A stretch of DNA of 64,000 nt, taken from Nitrospiraceae bacterium. GTDB lineage: Bacteria > Nitrospirota > Nitrospiria > Nitrospirales > Nitrospiraceae. The notes beneath the pieces were generated by a model that saw only the letters and a program-made list of their open reading frames with translations, was not told the origin of the DNA and ran no database searches. The stretch covers positions 1-64,000 of the forward strand of contig DASPUC010000020.1 in NCBI GenBank assembly GCA_035623075.1, written 5' to 3'. Position 1 is the stretch's first letter. Each line of letters opens with the position of its first letter. Position numbers and translations under genes: made by a program. Positions 50,962-60,881 of the stretch are shown here, piece after piece.

Positions 50962-51638
50962 TACGGAAGGACGGCTGGGAGGCCTATTGTATCTGGGAGC
51001 ACAGCGCCACTGTTCGGGATCTCTACCGACGGCGATGCCGTCGTGAAGCCGAAGAAATGACGTCTCACAAGCAAGCCGCCGAGTTGCTTGTTTCCCGCAT
51101 CAGACCGGGCGAAAGCCTGCTCGATGCTGGATGCGGGAGTGGTTACTTCTACCATTCCTTGTCGTCCCGGAAACTTCCAGCCGAGTATTGGGGCGTGGAC
51201 GCAGCGTCCACCCTGATTCACATCGGGCAAGCCGAGTTGCCCGCCTACGGCCTGCCGGCCGAGCGGCTGTTGCCGTGGCGCATCGAGGATCTGGATGGGC
51301 GTGTGGACCACACAGTGTGCCTCAACGTGTTGAGCAACATCGACAACTACCATCGCCCGCTCGAACGACTGCTCAAAATGACGAAACGAAGCCTCATCCT
51401 GCGCGAGTCTCTCAAGACTGAGGCGGAGTATCGCTACGTCGAGGACAGGTTTCTCGATCCCGGCGTGACGCTGAAAGTGCACGTCAATCACTACGACGTC
51501 GGAGAGGTGTGCGACTTCATCCGGGGATACGGGTTCGACGTGCGGGAGGTTGTCGATGAGCGGACGGGCGGCAAACCGGAAGATGTGATCGGCTATCCCC
51601 ATTATTGGACCTTCCTCGTCGCGGACCGCCATCTCTGA
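50958..51638 (+). CDS. Class I SAM methyltransferase
   Basis: A 226-residue methyltransferase with LLDAGCGSGYFYHSL, WGVDAAST and LNVLSNIDNYH. It overlaps the previous gene by ATGA and lies 4 bases before the second asparagine-synthase homologue. Acceptor unknown. Confidence 0.85.
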   Translation: MIRKDGWEAYCIWEHSATVRDLYRRRCRREAEEMTSHKQAAELLVSRIRPGESLLDAGCGSGYFYHSLSSRKLPAEYWGVDAASTLIHIGQAELPAYGLPAERLLPWRIEDLDGRVDHTVCLNVLSNIDNYHRPLERLLKMTKRSLILRESLKTEAEYRYVEDRFLDPGVTLKVHVNHYDVGEVCDFIRGYGFDVREVVDERTGGKPEDVIGYPHYWTFLVADRHL

Positions 51639-51642
51639 CACC

Positions 51643-53553
51643 ATGTCTCGAATCACAGGTTTTTTGTCCTCCGTTGATCTCGACCAGGCTCGGCAGCGAT
51701 GCCGCCGTATGGCTGAGGTGTCAGTGCATCCCGCCTGGCGATCTGTATCCGAAGCGACTGGTTTAGCGTCGATGTCCTGGTGTGGTTCGAAGTGCCCGAA
51801 TCTGGCGAAGGTTGGCGACGTAATAGCGGTAGTGGATGGCCACGTGTTCAATCGGCAGGAGATCGGCGAGTCGGGTGTCGGGCCAGGAGCGTCGACGGCC
51901 GAATGGCTGATCTGCCTCTATCGCGCTTTCGGCTTCGAGAAGACTATGGAGAAACTGGCCGGCGACGTCGCCGTGGCGTTGTACGATGCCGGATCGGGAC
52001 AGCTGTGGCTGGTGCGCGATCGCGTGGGCCATCGGCCGCTGTACTATGCGGAGACTCCGCTCGGGATTGCCTTTGCCTCGCGTCCCGGAGCGCTTTTGTC
52101 GATTCCGGATGTGCCGGCCGAGCCGAACCGCCGGTTTGCGGCGGTCTTTGCCGGCTCCCATTACCGGTACATCGACAATGTCCCCGACGAGTCTCCCTAT
52201 GCCGGTATACGCCAGGTGCCGGCGGCCACGATAGTCTGTTTCACCAACGGGACGGGCCGCGCCACCCGGTATTGGCGGCTGACCGAACAGCCGGAGTTTT
52301 CAGAGAGCGAGCCAGAACTCGCCGTTTGGTACCGGGACCTCCTGATGGACGCGGTTCAGCGGAGGCTTGCCTGCTTCGACAACCCGGCCTTCACACTCTC
52401 CGGAGGTATGGACAGCTCGTCCGTCCTGTCTTGTGCAGTCGAGGTTACAGGGCGAAAGCTCCACGCCTTTTCATCCGTCCATAGCGATAAGACCTATGAT
52501 GAAAGCGGAGACATTCGATCCTTTCTCGACTACAAAGTCGACGTCTGGCATCCGATCCCGATCGAGGGATTCGATCTGTTCGCCACAGTGCGCAGGATGG
52601 TGGCCGCTCATGACGAGCCGGTTGCGACTGCTACCTGGCTGTCTCACTTTCTGCTGTGTCAAGCTGTTCGTGAAGCGGGATTCAACGCGCTCTTTGGAGG
52701 CCTGGGCGGCGATGAACTGAACGCGGGTGAGTACGAATACTTTATCTTTCACTTTGCCGATCTCGCCCGAGCCGGCCGTCACGACGAGCTGACACATGAG
52801 ATCGAACAGTGGGCGCGGCACCACGACCATCCGATCTACCGCAAGAATCGGGTGGCGGCGGAAGAAGCGATTCGACGTATGACCAATGAGACGCAGTCCG
52901 GCGTTGTGATCCCTGACGGGCGCCGTCTGACCAGGTATTACCCGGCAGTGTCGAAGGACTATTACGATCTCCGCACATTTCAGCCGGTGCTCGACCATCC
53001 GTTCACGTCGTGGCTCAAGAACCGGACCTATCAGGACATCTTTCGTGAAACAGCTCCCTGCTGTTTGAGGGCCGAGGATCGGGACTGTGCGGCGTTCGAT
53101 CTCGACCATGCCGATCCATTCTTCGATCACCGGCTGGTGGAGTTTATGTTCCGTGTTCCCAGCCATATGAAAATCAGGGACGGCATCACGAAGCGCCTGT
53201 TGCGTGAGGCCATGAAAGGGATCCTTCCGGAGGAAACGCGTACGAGAATTAAGAAGACGGGCTGGAACGCGCCGGCCCATCTGTGGTTTTCAAAAACGGC
53301 GTTGACGGAGCTTCAGGATCTGATGCATTCGCGGCGCTTCATCGAGAGGGGTTTGTACGATTTCGCGGAGGTCCAGCGGCTCTTGGACGAGCATGTCGAG
53401 ATTGTGGAGTCCGGCGCGGCCCGCGAGAACCACATGATGTTCCTCTGGCAGTTGGTCAATATGGAGCTGTGGTTGCAGCACGTGGATGAGTTGCAAACGA
53501 CGAGAGCTGCAGCGGTAAAAGTTTCCACCACAGGCCGGGAAGGAGGAAGGTAA
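51643..53553 (+). CDS. Asparagine synthase-like protein lacking the glutaminase cysteine
   Basis: A 636-residue homologue of AsnB. The N-terminal domain keeps the Ntn fold pattern, but residue 2 is Ser (MSRITGF) instead of the essential Cys, so it cannot hydrolyse glutamine in the usual way. The synthase domain is intact, with the ATP motif TLSGGMDSSSVLS and the late D-H-A-D-P-F-F-D-H. It may use free ammonia, or form another amide or ring, as beta-lactam synthetase does. It ends in a TAATG overlap with the PhyH gene. Confidence 0.88.
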   Translation: MSRITGFLSSVDLDQARQRCRRMAEVSVHPAWRSVSEATGLASMSWCGSKCPNLAKVGDVIAVVDGHVFNRQEIGESGVGPGASTAEWLICLYRAFGFEKTMEKLAGDVAVALYDAGSGQLWLVRDRVGHRPLYYAETPLGIAFASRPGALLSIPDVPAEPNRRFAAVFAGSHYRYIDNVPDESPYAGIRQVPAATIVCFTNGTGRATRYWRLTEQPEFSESEPELAVWYRDLLMDAVQRRLACFDNPAFTLSGGMDSSSVLSCAVEVTGRKLHAFSSVHSDKTYDESGDIRSFLDYKVDVWHPIPIEGFDLFATVRRMVAAHDEPVATATWLSHFLLCQAVREAGFNALFGGLGGDELNAGEYEYFIFHFADLARAGRHDELTHEIEQWARHHDHPIYRKNRVAAEEAIRRMTNETQSGVVIPDGRRLTRYYPAVSKDYYDLRTFQPVLDHPFTSWLKNRTYQDIFRETAPCCLRAEDRDCAAFDLDHADPFFDHRLVEFMFRVPSHMKIRDGITKRLLREAMKGILPEETRTRIKKTGWNAPAHLWFSKTALTELQDLMHSRRFIERGLYDFAEVQRLLDEHVEIVESGAARENHMMFLWQLVNMELWLQHVDELQTTRAAAVKVSTTGREGGR

Positions 53554-54593
53554 TGGCTCTTTCGATGGCCTCAAAAATGATTCAAGGTGCCAAGGCATCG
53601 CTGAGAATGGCGGCCGGAGCATGGCAGTTTTCCAAAAACCGGACGACTCCCAACTATGCGTATCAAAGTCTCGTTCAGTTGTTCTGTTTGACGGGGGGAC
53701 GGTCGAACGACCTAATGGCCAGAGCAATGGCGTTGAGGTATCCAACGTATGACCTAGGGTCCGCTGAAGGTATCTTGGGAAAGTTGACTCGGCGTGACGT
53801 GACAAACGTCGTGGAGGACATCAAGGAGCATGGCTTCCATGTGTTCAGCGAAAAGCTTCCAGCCACGATCTGTGATCGACTCGAAGCGTTTGCCCTGAAA
53901 CAAGAAGCGATTATCCGGCAGATGGATCAGGAGTCCGCCCGGCAGTATGGCACTCGCAAGGCGGTGTATAACCCAGTGGCTCCCCAAGGAATTATCTATG
54001 AGTTCGACCCCGAGGTCCTCATCAATCAGAACGATATTCAGATTCTCATGACCGATCGCTCGATCTTGTCGGTTGCGCAGGGTTACATCGGTTCAAAGCC
54101 GGTGCTCGATGAGGTCAATCTTTGGTGGAGTACTGCGTACAGAGCGAATGCCGATGCCAGCGCGGCGCAGCTCTATCACTTCGATATGGATCGGATCAGG
54201 TGGCTCAAGTTCTTCATCTACTTGACCGATGTCGAGCCACAAAACGGCCCTCACTGCTTTGTGGAAGGCACCCATAGAACGGGCGGAATTCCACAGGATT
54301 TTCTCAAGCGCGGTTATGTGCGTATTAGCGATCAAGAAATACAGGCTGCATTTTCGCACGACCGCCTGATCGAATTCACCGGCCCGCGGGGCACCATCAT
54401 TGCCGAAGACACGCGTGGGCTTCACAAAGGACGGCCGATCTTAAGAGGTCATCGGTTGATCCTTGAATTTGAGTTCTCGAACAGCTTGTTCGGCGGCACT
54501 CCTCACAAGGTTAGTCGTTTTGGGACGTTTCACGGGCAGGACATTGAGCACTTCATTCGGACTCATTCACGCGTTTATGAGCGTTGGCTGTAG
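53553..54593 (+). CDS. Phytanoyl-CoA dioxygenase (PhyH)-family protein
   Basis: A 346-residue Fe(II)/2-oxoglutarate oxygenase-like protein. The iron-binding H-x-D appears in LYHFDMDR and the distal histidine in DTRGLHKGRP, with a following arginine for 2-oxoglutarate. The N-terminal 60 residues look helical. PhyH enzymes hydroxylate or desaturate small substrates. In this cluster a sugar or acyl side chain is the plausible target. Confidence 0.83.
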   Translation: MALSMASKMIQGAKASLRMAAGAWQFSKNRTTPNYAYQSLVQLFCLTGGRSNDLMARAMALRYPTYDLGSAEGILGKLTRRDVTNVVEDIKEHGFHVFSEKLPATICDRLEAFALKQEAIIRQMDQESARQYGTRKAVYNPVAPQGIIYEFDPEVLINQNDIQILMTDRSILSVAQGYIGSKPVLDEVNLWWSTAYRANADASAAQLYHFDMDRIRWLKFFIYLTDVEPQNGPHCFVEGTHRTGGIPQDFLKRGYVRISDQEIQAAFSHDRLIEFTGPRGTIIAEDTRGLHKGRPILRGHRLILEFEFSNSLFGGTPHKVSRFGTFHGQDIEHFIRTHSRVYERWL

Positions 54594-54639
54594 AGGTAGA
54601 TGGTCCGCTCTGGTCAACAATCGCGGATGAGCTGAGGTC

Positions 54640-56451
54640 ATGAAGCCCTGGTCGTACACGAAACAGATAATTGACCTGCTTGAGATTGGAGAGCGGCGCC
54701 AATTGTACGTTCTGCTTGGTGCGATCACCCTGATGGGCCTGATTGACGTAATCGGGATTTCCTCGGTTCTCCCGTTCATGGCTGTGCTGGCGAAACCGGA
54801 TGTGATCCAGACCGCCCCGGTGCTCCACACAATCTATGACCGGTGGGGATTTGTAAGTCCCAACCGATTTCTTTTCTTTCTGGGCCTTATTGCGCTCGTG
54901 ACGATCACCTTAACGAATCTGTTCACCTTATTCGTATCCAGGGCGATCCTACGATTTTGCTATCTCACAGGGCATGCCCTCTCCGAGCGAATGTTGCGGG
55001 GATATCTCTCCAGGCCGTATGAGTTCTTCTTGATGCGCAATAGTTCTTCTCTCATGCTCAATGTCATGGGGGAGGTTACCGGAGTTGTCCAGGGGATCCT
55101 GTTCCCCGGCATGCAGGTAGTGGCCAAATGCGTTGTGGCAATGTGTGTGCTGACGTTTGTGGTGCTCATGCAGCCCGGTTTGGCATTAGGCTTCGCAGCG
55201 GTTCTGGGCGGCGCTTATGTGGTCCTCTTTGCCTTCGTGCGTAAGAGGGTTACCCGGCTTGGAGCACGTAGCCAGGACGCGAACCGTGAGCGGTATCGGC
55301 TGACGACCGAGGTGTTCGCGGGAATCAAGGATCTGCGGCTGTTGGCTCGCGAGATGGAATACTTTGATCGCATAAGGCAGGCCTCTCGAGAATATGCCGT
55401 CAATCAGAGCGCCACGGAGTTAATCGCGATGGCGCCGCGCTATGCATTGGAAGCGATTGCCTTCGGTGCAGTCCTTATGTTGGTGCTCTTCCTGCTGGCG
55501 GTCGAACGCGACGTGTCGCGCATGGTGCCACTTTTAACACTGTATGCCTTTGCGTCCTACCGATTGTTGCCCGCATTTCAGCAGGTGTTCTCAAGCTTGA
55601 CGCATATCCGTTTCAATCTGCCCTCCCTGGATGTTGTTACGCGAGAACTTAAGGAGTTGCGACACTCCAAGGAACAGGACGAGACCCCGGTCGGAAAAAT
55701 TGCTCCCCGGGCGCTTGCGTTCGACCGGGAAATTGCGCTTGAGCGAGTCATCTATCGGTACGAGGGGCGTGAGAGTCCTGTACTGCAAGCGATCAGCTTT
55801 GCCATCAAGAAGAATACGACGGTGGGTTTGGTCGGTGAAACAGGCTCGGGGAAGACGACCCTTGTCGACATTATTTTGGGACTCCTGGAGCCGGTAGATG
55901 GCAAGTTGCTCGTCGATGGCAGCCCCATCACTGCTGGGAATGTCCGCGCGTGGCGCAGGAATCTCGGGTATGTGCCGCAGCAGATTTTCCTGAGCGACGA
56001 TACGGTTGCTCGCAACATCGCGTTCGGAGTGCCGCAATCGGCAATTAACCGAGCACGGGTAGAAGAGGTGGGAAGGATCGCCAACATACATGACTTTATC
56101 GTCAGCCAGTTGCCTCAAGGATACGATACTCCTGTGGGTGAACGAGGGGTACGATTGAGCGGTGGACAGCGGCAGCGCATCGGGATCGCTCGGGCCCTGT
56201 ATCATGATCCGTCTGTCTTGGTCATGGATGAGGCGACGAGTGCCCTCGACGGCATTACGGAGGATGCCATCATCGATGCCATTCATGCGCTTGCACATCG
56301 GAAAACGATTATCCTCATCGCTCATCGGTTTGCCACGGTTCAGGACTGCGACATCATCTATATGCTCGATAGAGGTCGTCTCATCGATCAAGGCTCCTAC
56401 GACGAACTGATCGTACGCAGTGAGCAATTTCGAGCAATGGCTAAGGTCTGA
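54640..56451 (+). CDS. ABC transporter permease-ATPase, MsbA/PglK-type flippase
   Basis: A 603-residue half-transporter with six transmembrane helices in the first 330 residues and an ATPase domain with Walker A GETGSGKTT, signature LSGGQRQ and Walker B VLVMDEATSALD. PglK-type proteins flip lipid-linked oligosaccharides. In this cluster it is a better candidate for glycan repeat export than for lipid A export, which the msbA at 16378 covers. Confidence 0.88.
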   Translation: MKPWSYTKQIIDLLEIGERRQLYVLLGAITLMGLIDVIGISSVLPFMAVLAKPDVIQTAPVLHTIYDRWGFVSPNRFLFFLGLIALVTITLTNLFTLFVSRAILRFCYLTGHALSERMLRGYLSRPYEFFLMRNSSSLMLNVMGEVTGVVQGILFPGMQVVAKCVVAMCVLTFVVLMQPGLALGFAAVLGGAYVVLFAFVRKRVTRLGARSQDANRERYRLTTEVFAGIKDLRLLAREMEYFDRIRQASREYAVNQSATELIAMAPRYALEAIAFGAVLMLVLFLLAVERDVSRMVPLLTLYAFASYRLLPAFQQVFSSLTHIRFNLPSLDVVTRELKELRHSKEQDETPVGKIAPRALAFDREIALERVIYRYEGRESPVLQAISFAIKKNTTVGLVGETGSGKTTLVDIILGLLEPVDGKLLVDGSPITAGNVRAWRRNLGYVPQQIFLSDDTVARNIAFGVPQSAINRARVEEVGRIANIHDFIVSQLPQGYDTPVGERGVRLSGGQRQRIGIARALYHDPSVLVMDEATSALDGITEDAIIDAIHALAHRKTIILIAHRFATVQDCDIIYMLDRGRLIDQGSYDELIVRSEQFRAMAKV

Positions 56452-56477
56452 ATCGCTTTACACTCTGAAATGTAATC

Positions 56478-58232
56478 ATGAAAATTCTATTCTTCGCGCC
56501 ACACTCAGCCATTTGGGTTCATGCTTTCCCGGAAGCGCTAGTCGCTGACGTTCTCAAACAAGGAGGGCATGAGATCGTATACATCACATGTGGCGAGCTA
56601 TTTAGTCGCTTCTGTGTATGTATGAGCGCCCATCGAATTCCTATCGACGCATCTGAAGAGGATCGGAAAGCCGTGTGCGGCCTCTGCCATGAGTACAAAA
56701 ACATTATCCGACACGAGTTTGCTCTTTCCGGGTATGACCTTGCATCGGTTCTTACCTCAGAGGATTTGAGAGAGGTCGAGCGGATCGGTGATAGCGTCAC
56801 CCCTGAAGACCTTCTTGATCTGACCATCGATGGCGTCGAAGTTGGTCGCGCGGCGCTGAGTACCTTCCTCTTGACTTACAAGCGTGTGAGCCTCACGTTT
56901 TCCTCAGAGGAATGGCTTATATTCAAGATAGAACTTGTCAATACGCTACGCTCATTCTTCGGCTGCCGGAAAGTATTAGATCGCGAACGACCGGACCGAG
57001 TTATTCTCTATTCATCCGGATACTCCGTGAATCTTGTTTGGTGTCATCTTGCGCAGAAACGAGGGATCCTCTTTTATTACATGAACGCTGGAAGTAATCT
57101 CTCTGACCGGCTACAGAAGGTAGTGCTTTCTCGAGGTCATTCATTGCAACGAAGGCTTCTCAGTTACTGGGATCAGTACAAAACGATTCCATGCCCACCG
57201 AACACAATGGCCTACGTGACCGACCATTTTCTTGAGCTGCTCAAAGGGCGCCATAGTTTTGTGTATTCGGTCCCCAAAAGCGTGGAAGGCATTGACCTAA
57301 GGCATCGATTCGGCATTCGCCCAGATCAAAAGGTGCTGGTAGCCACTCTCAGTAGCTATGACGAATTGTTTGCAGCCCAGGTGACCGGATTGTTTCCGTC
57401 CGATTTACATTTTCTGTTTCCGCTTCAGGTGGATTGGCTACGAGCGATGTTGAATTTCATTAGATTGCGGCCTGATCTCTTTTTAATCATACGGGTTCAT
57501 CCCCGCGAGTTTCCGAACAAGAGGGAGATCGTTAAGTCCGAACATGCCAGGCAACTCGAAGAAACTTTCCGTGATCTCCCGAGAAACACAGCAGTCAATT
57601 GGCCGGCGGATGGCATTTCGCTATATGATCTTGCCGACATCACTGATGTGTGTCTGAACGGATGGTCAAGTGCAGGGAAAGAACTGAGCCTGCTCGGCAT
57701 CCCGGTCGTCATCTACTCCTCGAATCTGGTGTTTTATCCCCCTGATCTGAATTACCTTGGTGAAACGATGGAGAGCTACTTTGGGCAAATTGAGCAGGCA
57801 CTCAAGGACGGTTGGTCTCACGAGCGCATTCGCCGGACATACCGATGGCTTGCCCTGGAAGATCAATACTCTCGGCTAGATATCTCAGACAGCTATGCGT
57901 ACAAGGAACATGCTTCGCGACCGATCTGGCAAAGGGTGTTTGGTCGTATTTGCCGCGAACTCTCTCCGCATTTCCAGCAGCGAAGGGATTGCAAGCATCG
58001 GGCGACGAGAATGATTAGTGCACCCCTCATTAACCGTATTGTGACCGAGGGACGAGATTCCGTGCTTGATATATTGGAGCCTAGTCAGCATGAGCGCGTT
58101 TCCGATGAAGTAGAAACCAGGGCGTTGAAAAATCAGATTGGCCGTCTCGTCTCTGCGCTCTACGGTGAGCAGTCGAGATTGCCTATCTCGCACACTCTTC
58201 ACCAACGTTTAGTCAGCTTCGTCGAATCATAA
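56478..58232 (+). CDS. Probable GT-B-fold glycosyltransferase / capsule synthesis-like protein
   Basis: A 584-residue protein with no signal peptide. It begins with a Rossmann-like strand-loop (KILFFAPHSAIWVHA). In the second half FLIIRVHPREFPNKRE and the WSSAGKELSLLGIPVVIY segment resemble the donor domain of capsule polysaccharide and CDP-glycerol-type transferases. The N-terminal C-G-L-C-H region is distinctive. I cannot name the exact family. Confidence 0.6.
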   Translation: MKILFFAPHSAIWVHAFPEALVADVLKQGGHEIVYITCGELFSRFCVCMSAHRIPIDASEEDRKAVCGLCHEYKNIIRHEFALSGYDLASVLTSEDLREVERIGDSVTPEDLLDLTIDGVEVGRAALSTFLLTYKRVSLTFSSEEWLIFKIELVNTLRSFFGCRKVLDRERPDRVILYSSGYSVNLVWCHLAQKRGILFYYMNAGSNLSDRLQKVVLSRGHSLQRRLLSYWDQYKTIPCPPNTMAYVTDHFLELLKGRHSFVYSVPKSVEGIDLRHRFGIRPDQKVLVATLSSYDELFAAQVTGLFPSDLHFLFPLQVDWLRAMLNFIRLRPDLFLIIRVHPREFPNKREIVKSEHARQLEETFRDLPRNTAVNWPADGISLYDLADITDVCLNGWSSAGKELSLLGIPVVIYSSNLVFYPPDLNYLGETMESYFGQIEQALKDGWSHERIRRTYRWLALEDQYSRLDISDSYAYKEHASRPIWQRVFGRICRELSPHFQQRRDCKHRATRMISAPLINRIVTEGRDSVLDILEPSQHERVSDEVETRALKNQIGRLVSALYGEQSRLPISHTLHQRLVSFVES

Positions 58233-58238
58233 GGTTCT

Positions 58239-59219
58239 TTGGTGGTACGGCGGTTGTTTAAACACCTTGTTGCTGACACGCGGGTTTACCGCAAGCTCAG
58301 AAACAGACTCCTCTTTCCGGGTCTCTCCCTTTCCGAAGACGCTAGGTTGGAAGTCGCGGGACAATTTATCTATGGTTCGGGGGCAAGTATAAGTGAAAGA
58401 GCGAGAATACTGATTGGAAAAGATAGCAATTTCAGGGTTGGCGAGAGCGTTCATATTGGACGCGAGTGTGAAATTGTCCCGCGGTCACTTGTCGATATCG
58501 GGGATGTTACGTCGATTCAGGATAGATGCATGATCCACGGAGATGTTTCGATAGGGAGGTTTTGTTCGCTTTCTCTCAATGTGTTCATTTCTTCTGGTAC
58601 ACACTGTTTTGACCTTTATCCTGAAATGTTTATGAAGGATCAGGATTTGATCTGGGTGAGCCGGCCTGAACTTGTCATGCGATATAGCAAGGGGATTAGG
58701 ATCGAAGACGACTGCTGGCTTGGCATCAATTCCGTGATATTGCCTGGTACTACAATTGGAAAGGGAGCGATCGTAGGAGCCAACTCTGTCGTTAGCTCGG
58801 ATGTCCCACCCTATACTGTTGTTGCCGGAGCTCCGGCCAGGGTGATTAAAAGGCGTCTTGAGTTTGCCCCTCCAAAGAAGCTCACCAGCGTTTCGTCTCA
58901 TGACCTTCCATATTTCTATTCAGGGTTTGCCCTTTCGAACAAGGAAGTAGAAGAAGGGCGGCGACAAGGAGGAATCTTGGCCGGCCGTCGATTTCAGTTA
59001 ATGATGGATATGGAAGGTGTAAATGGCATCATTTTGGAAATCCGATCGTTGACCACAGCTCCATGTGCAATCGGCTTTTATGAAAAGAGCATGAAGATCG
59101 GGAAAGAGATTGCGACCATACAATTCTCCATCGACAGTGAAAAGCCTCTCGAGTTTACAGTCCTCTCAGAAGGACGAGACCGCTGGCCCGTTTGCGTGGC
59201 GAGCGCACGAGTCACTTAG
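58239..59219 (+). CDS. Hexapeptide-repeat acyltransferase with extra C-terminal domain
   Basis: A 326-residue protein. Residues 40-205 form a left-handed beta-helix acetyltransferase (IEDDCWLGINSVILPGTTIGKGAIVGANSVVSS). About 110 further residues follow, including FAPPKK and beta-rich sequence, and are not typical of the family. It probably O-acetylates a glycan residue. The start is a TTG at 58239, with a GTG at 58242 as alternative. Confidence 0.78.
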   Translation: MVVRRLFKHLVADTRVYRKLRNRLLFPGLSLSEDARLEVAGQFIYGSGASISERARILIGKDSNFRVGESVHIGRECEIVPRSLVDIGDVTSIQDRCMIHGDVSIGRFCSLSLNVFISSGTHCFDLYPEMFMKDQDLIWVSRPELVMRYSKGIRIEDDCWLGINSVILPGTTIGKGAIVGANSVVSSDVPPYTVVAGAPARVIKRRLEFAPPKKLTSVSSHDLPYFYSGFALSNKEVEEGRRQGGILAGRRFQLMMDMEGVNGIILEIRSLTTAPCAIGFYEKSMKIGKEIATIQFSIDSEKPLEFTVLSEGRDRWPVCVASARVT

Positions 59220-59241
59220 GTAACTCCGAGGAAGTTCAGCA

Positions 59242-59937
59242 TTGTTGAAGGCAATATACCGTGGTGTGGTTACATTTGATGGTGAATTTAAGAAAGTCTG
59301 TGAATTTGCTGGACGGGAAGCACCCAAATCTCTTCCGAGGCGAAGAATTCTCGATGTCGGGTGCGGGTACGGGCGCTATTTGCGAGACCTGAACGCGCGT
59401 GGTTACGAGGTAACCGGAGTCGATACCAATCCCGAGCTAGTGAAGGCCAATCAGAAGGCCGGACTGCATTGTCTCACAGCCGATGAGTTTGCACGGACGC
59501 ACGATTCATACGACGCCGTTCTCATGTCCCATGTGATTGAACATTTTCCACCAAATGATCTCGTCCCTTTCTTAGATAGTTACCTCGACCGACTCAAGGT
59601 TGGAGGGCAGTTGATCATCGCAACTCCACTCCTAACGCCGTACTTCTACGATGACTTCGATCATGTAAAACCTTATCACCCCATCGGGATCTTAATGGTG
59701 TTTGGCACGGAGCAGGCCCAAGTTCAATACTACTCCCGCAATAAGCTCACCCTGGAGGATATCTGGATTCGTCGCAGTCCTCTGCGACCTCCACATACCC
59801 GCGGACGTTACCTGCACTCGATCAAGGCGCGTCCACGCCAGGTACTCGAATTCCTTAGCGCGCTTCTGTTCCGGGCCTCGGGAGGAATTATCGGCGAGTC
59901 GGATGGGTGGGTGGGGCTCTTCAAAAAAGTCAGCTAA
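59242..59937 (+). CDS. Class I SAM methyltransferase
   Basis: A 231-residue methyltransferase with ILDVGCGYGRYLRDL, GVDTNPELV and SHVIEHFPPNDL. The start is a TTG at 59242, preceded by GAGGAAG. It is part of the late polysaccharide block. Acceptor unknown. Confidence 0.82.
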   Translation: MLKAIYRGVVTFDGEFKKVCEFAGREAPKSLPRRRILDVGCGYGRYLRDLNARGYEVTGVDTNPELVKANQKAGLHCLTADEFARTHDSYDAVLMSHVIEHFPPNDLVPFLDSYLDRLKVGGQLIIATPLLTPYFYDDFDHVKPYHPIGILMVFGTEQAQVQYYSRNKLTLEDIWIRRSPLRPPHTRGRYLHSIKARPRQVLEFLSALLFRASGGIIGESDGWVGLFKKVS

Positions 59938-59978
59938 CCGCATCCTTTTCTTCCTATAGGCTGATCCTTCAAGTAGTC

Positions 59979-60881
59979 ATGAATCTCGCTCCTGTTGCTT
60001 TGTTCGTCTACGACCGCCCGGAGCACAGTCTTCGCATATTAGAATCTCTTAGCCAGAATACGCTGGCAAGCCAGAGTGATCTCGTCATTTTTTCCGATGC
60101 CCCTCGCACATCTGAGCATAAAGACAAAGTGACTGCTGTTCGGGCGGTGGTCTGCCGAGTCGATCGGTTTAAATCTGTACAGGTGATCGAGCGTGAGCGT
60201 AACTGGGGCCTTGCCGCTTCAATTCAAGATGGGGTGGAAAGGATATGCGATGAACAGGGGAAGGTCATCGTCATAGAGGATGACCTCGTTCTGTCGCCGT
60301 ATTTCCTTTCGTTTGTCAATGCCGCCCTTGATCGCTATCAGGACGAAAGTCGAGTCATGCAAGTTTCAGGATACATGTTTCCGGGCAAGTATGATCCGTC
60401 ATCCGATGCCTTGTTCTTATCCTTGATTAGCTGTTGGGGATGGGGAACTTGGAAACGGGCCTGGAAGCATTATGATGCCCACGCCTCAGGGTTCGTGCGA
60501 TTGCAACATGATGCTAGTCTGAAACGGCAGTTCAATCTCGGTGGTGCGTATGATTACTTCCACATGCTCGAGCAGCAGATGCGCGGAGAAATCGATTCTT
60601 GGGGCATCCGGTGGCTCTTAAGTGTCTTTTTGGCAAAAGGGCTTGTACTCTATCCGCGCCAGTCATTGGTGAAAAATGCCGGCGTGGATGGTTCCGGTAC
60701 CCATGGTATTGGAGTGGCTTCGCTTCAGTCCGAACTCGGTCCCCCTGATTCCCGGTATTCACAGCCTCACCTGCCCGATGAAATTGAGCTAGATGTTGCC
60801 GCGATGGAACAGGTGCGAAGGACTCTTCGGGCTGCCAACTCGGGAATCATGACTCGCTTGCTTAGAAAGCTGGTAGGATGA
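59979..60881 (+). CDS. GT-A-fold glycosyltransferase (GT2/GNT-I-like)
   Basis: A 300-residue glycosyltransferase with an N-terminal nucleotide-binding region (APVALFVYDRPEHSLRILESL) and a D-D acidic motif (VIVIEDDLVLSPYF), then CWGWGTWKRAWKHY. The ATG at 59979 was preferred over an in-frame extension into the methyltransferase gene. It ends in an ATGA overlap with the next gene. Confidence 0.83.
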   Translation: MNLAPVALFVYDRPEHSLRILESLSQNTLASQSDLVIFSDAPRTSEHKDKVTAVRAVVCRVDRFKSVQVIERERNWGLAASIQDGVERICDEQGKVIVIEDDLVLSPYFLSFVNAALDRYQDESRVMQVSGYMFPGKYDPSSDALFLSLISCWGWGTWKRAWKHYDAHASGFVRLQHDASLKRQFNLGGAYDYFHMLEQQMRGEIDSWGIRWLLSVFLAKGLVLYPRQSLVKNAGVDGSGTHGIGVASLQSELGPPDSRYSQPHLPDEIELDVAAMEQVRRTLRAANSGIMTRLLRKLVG

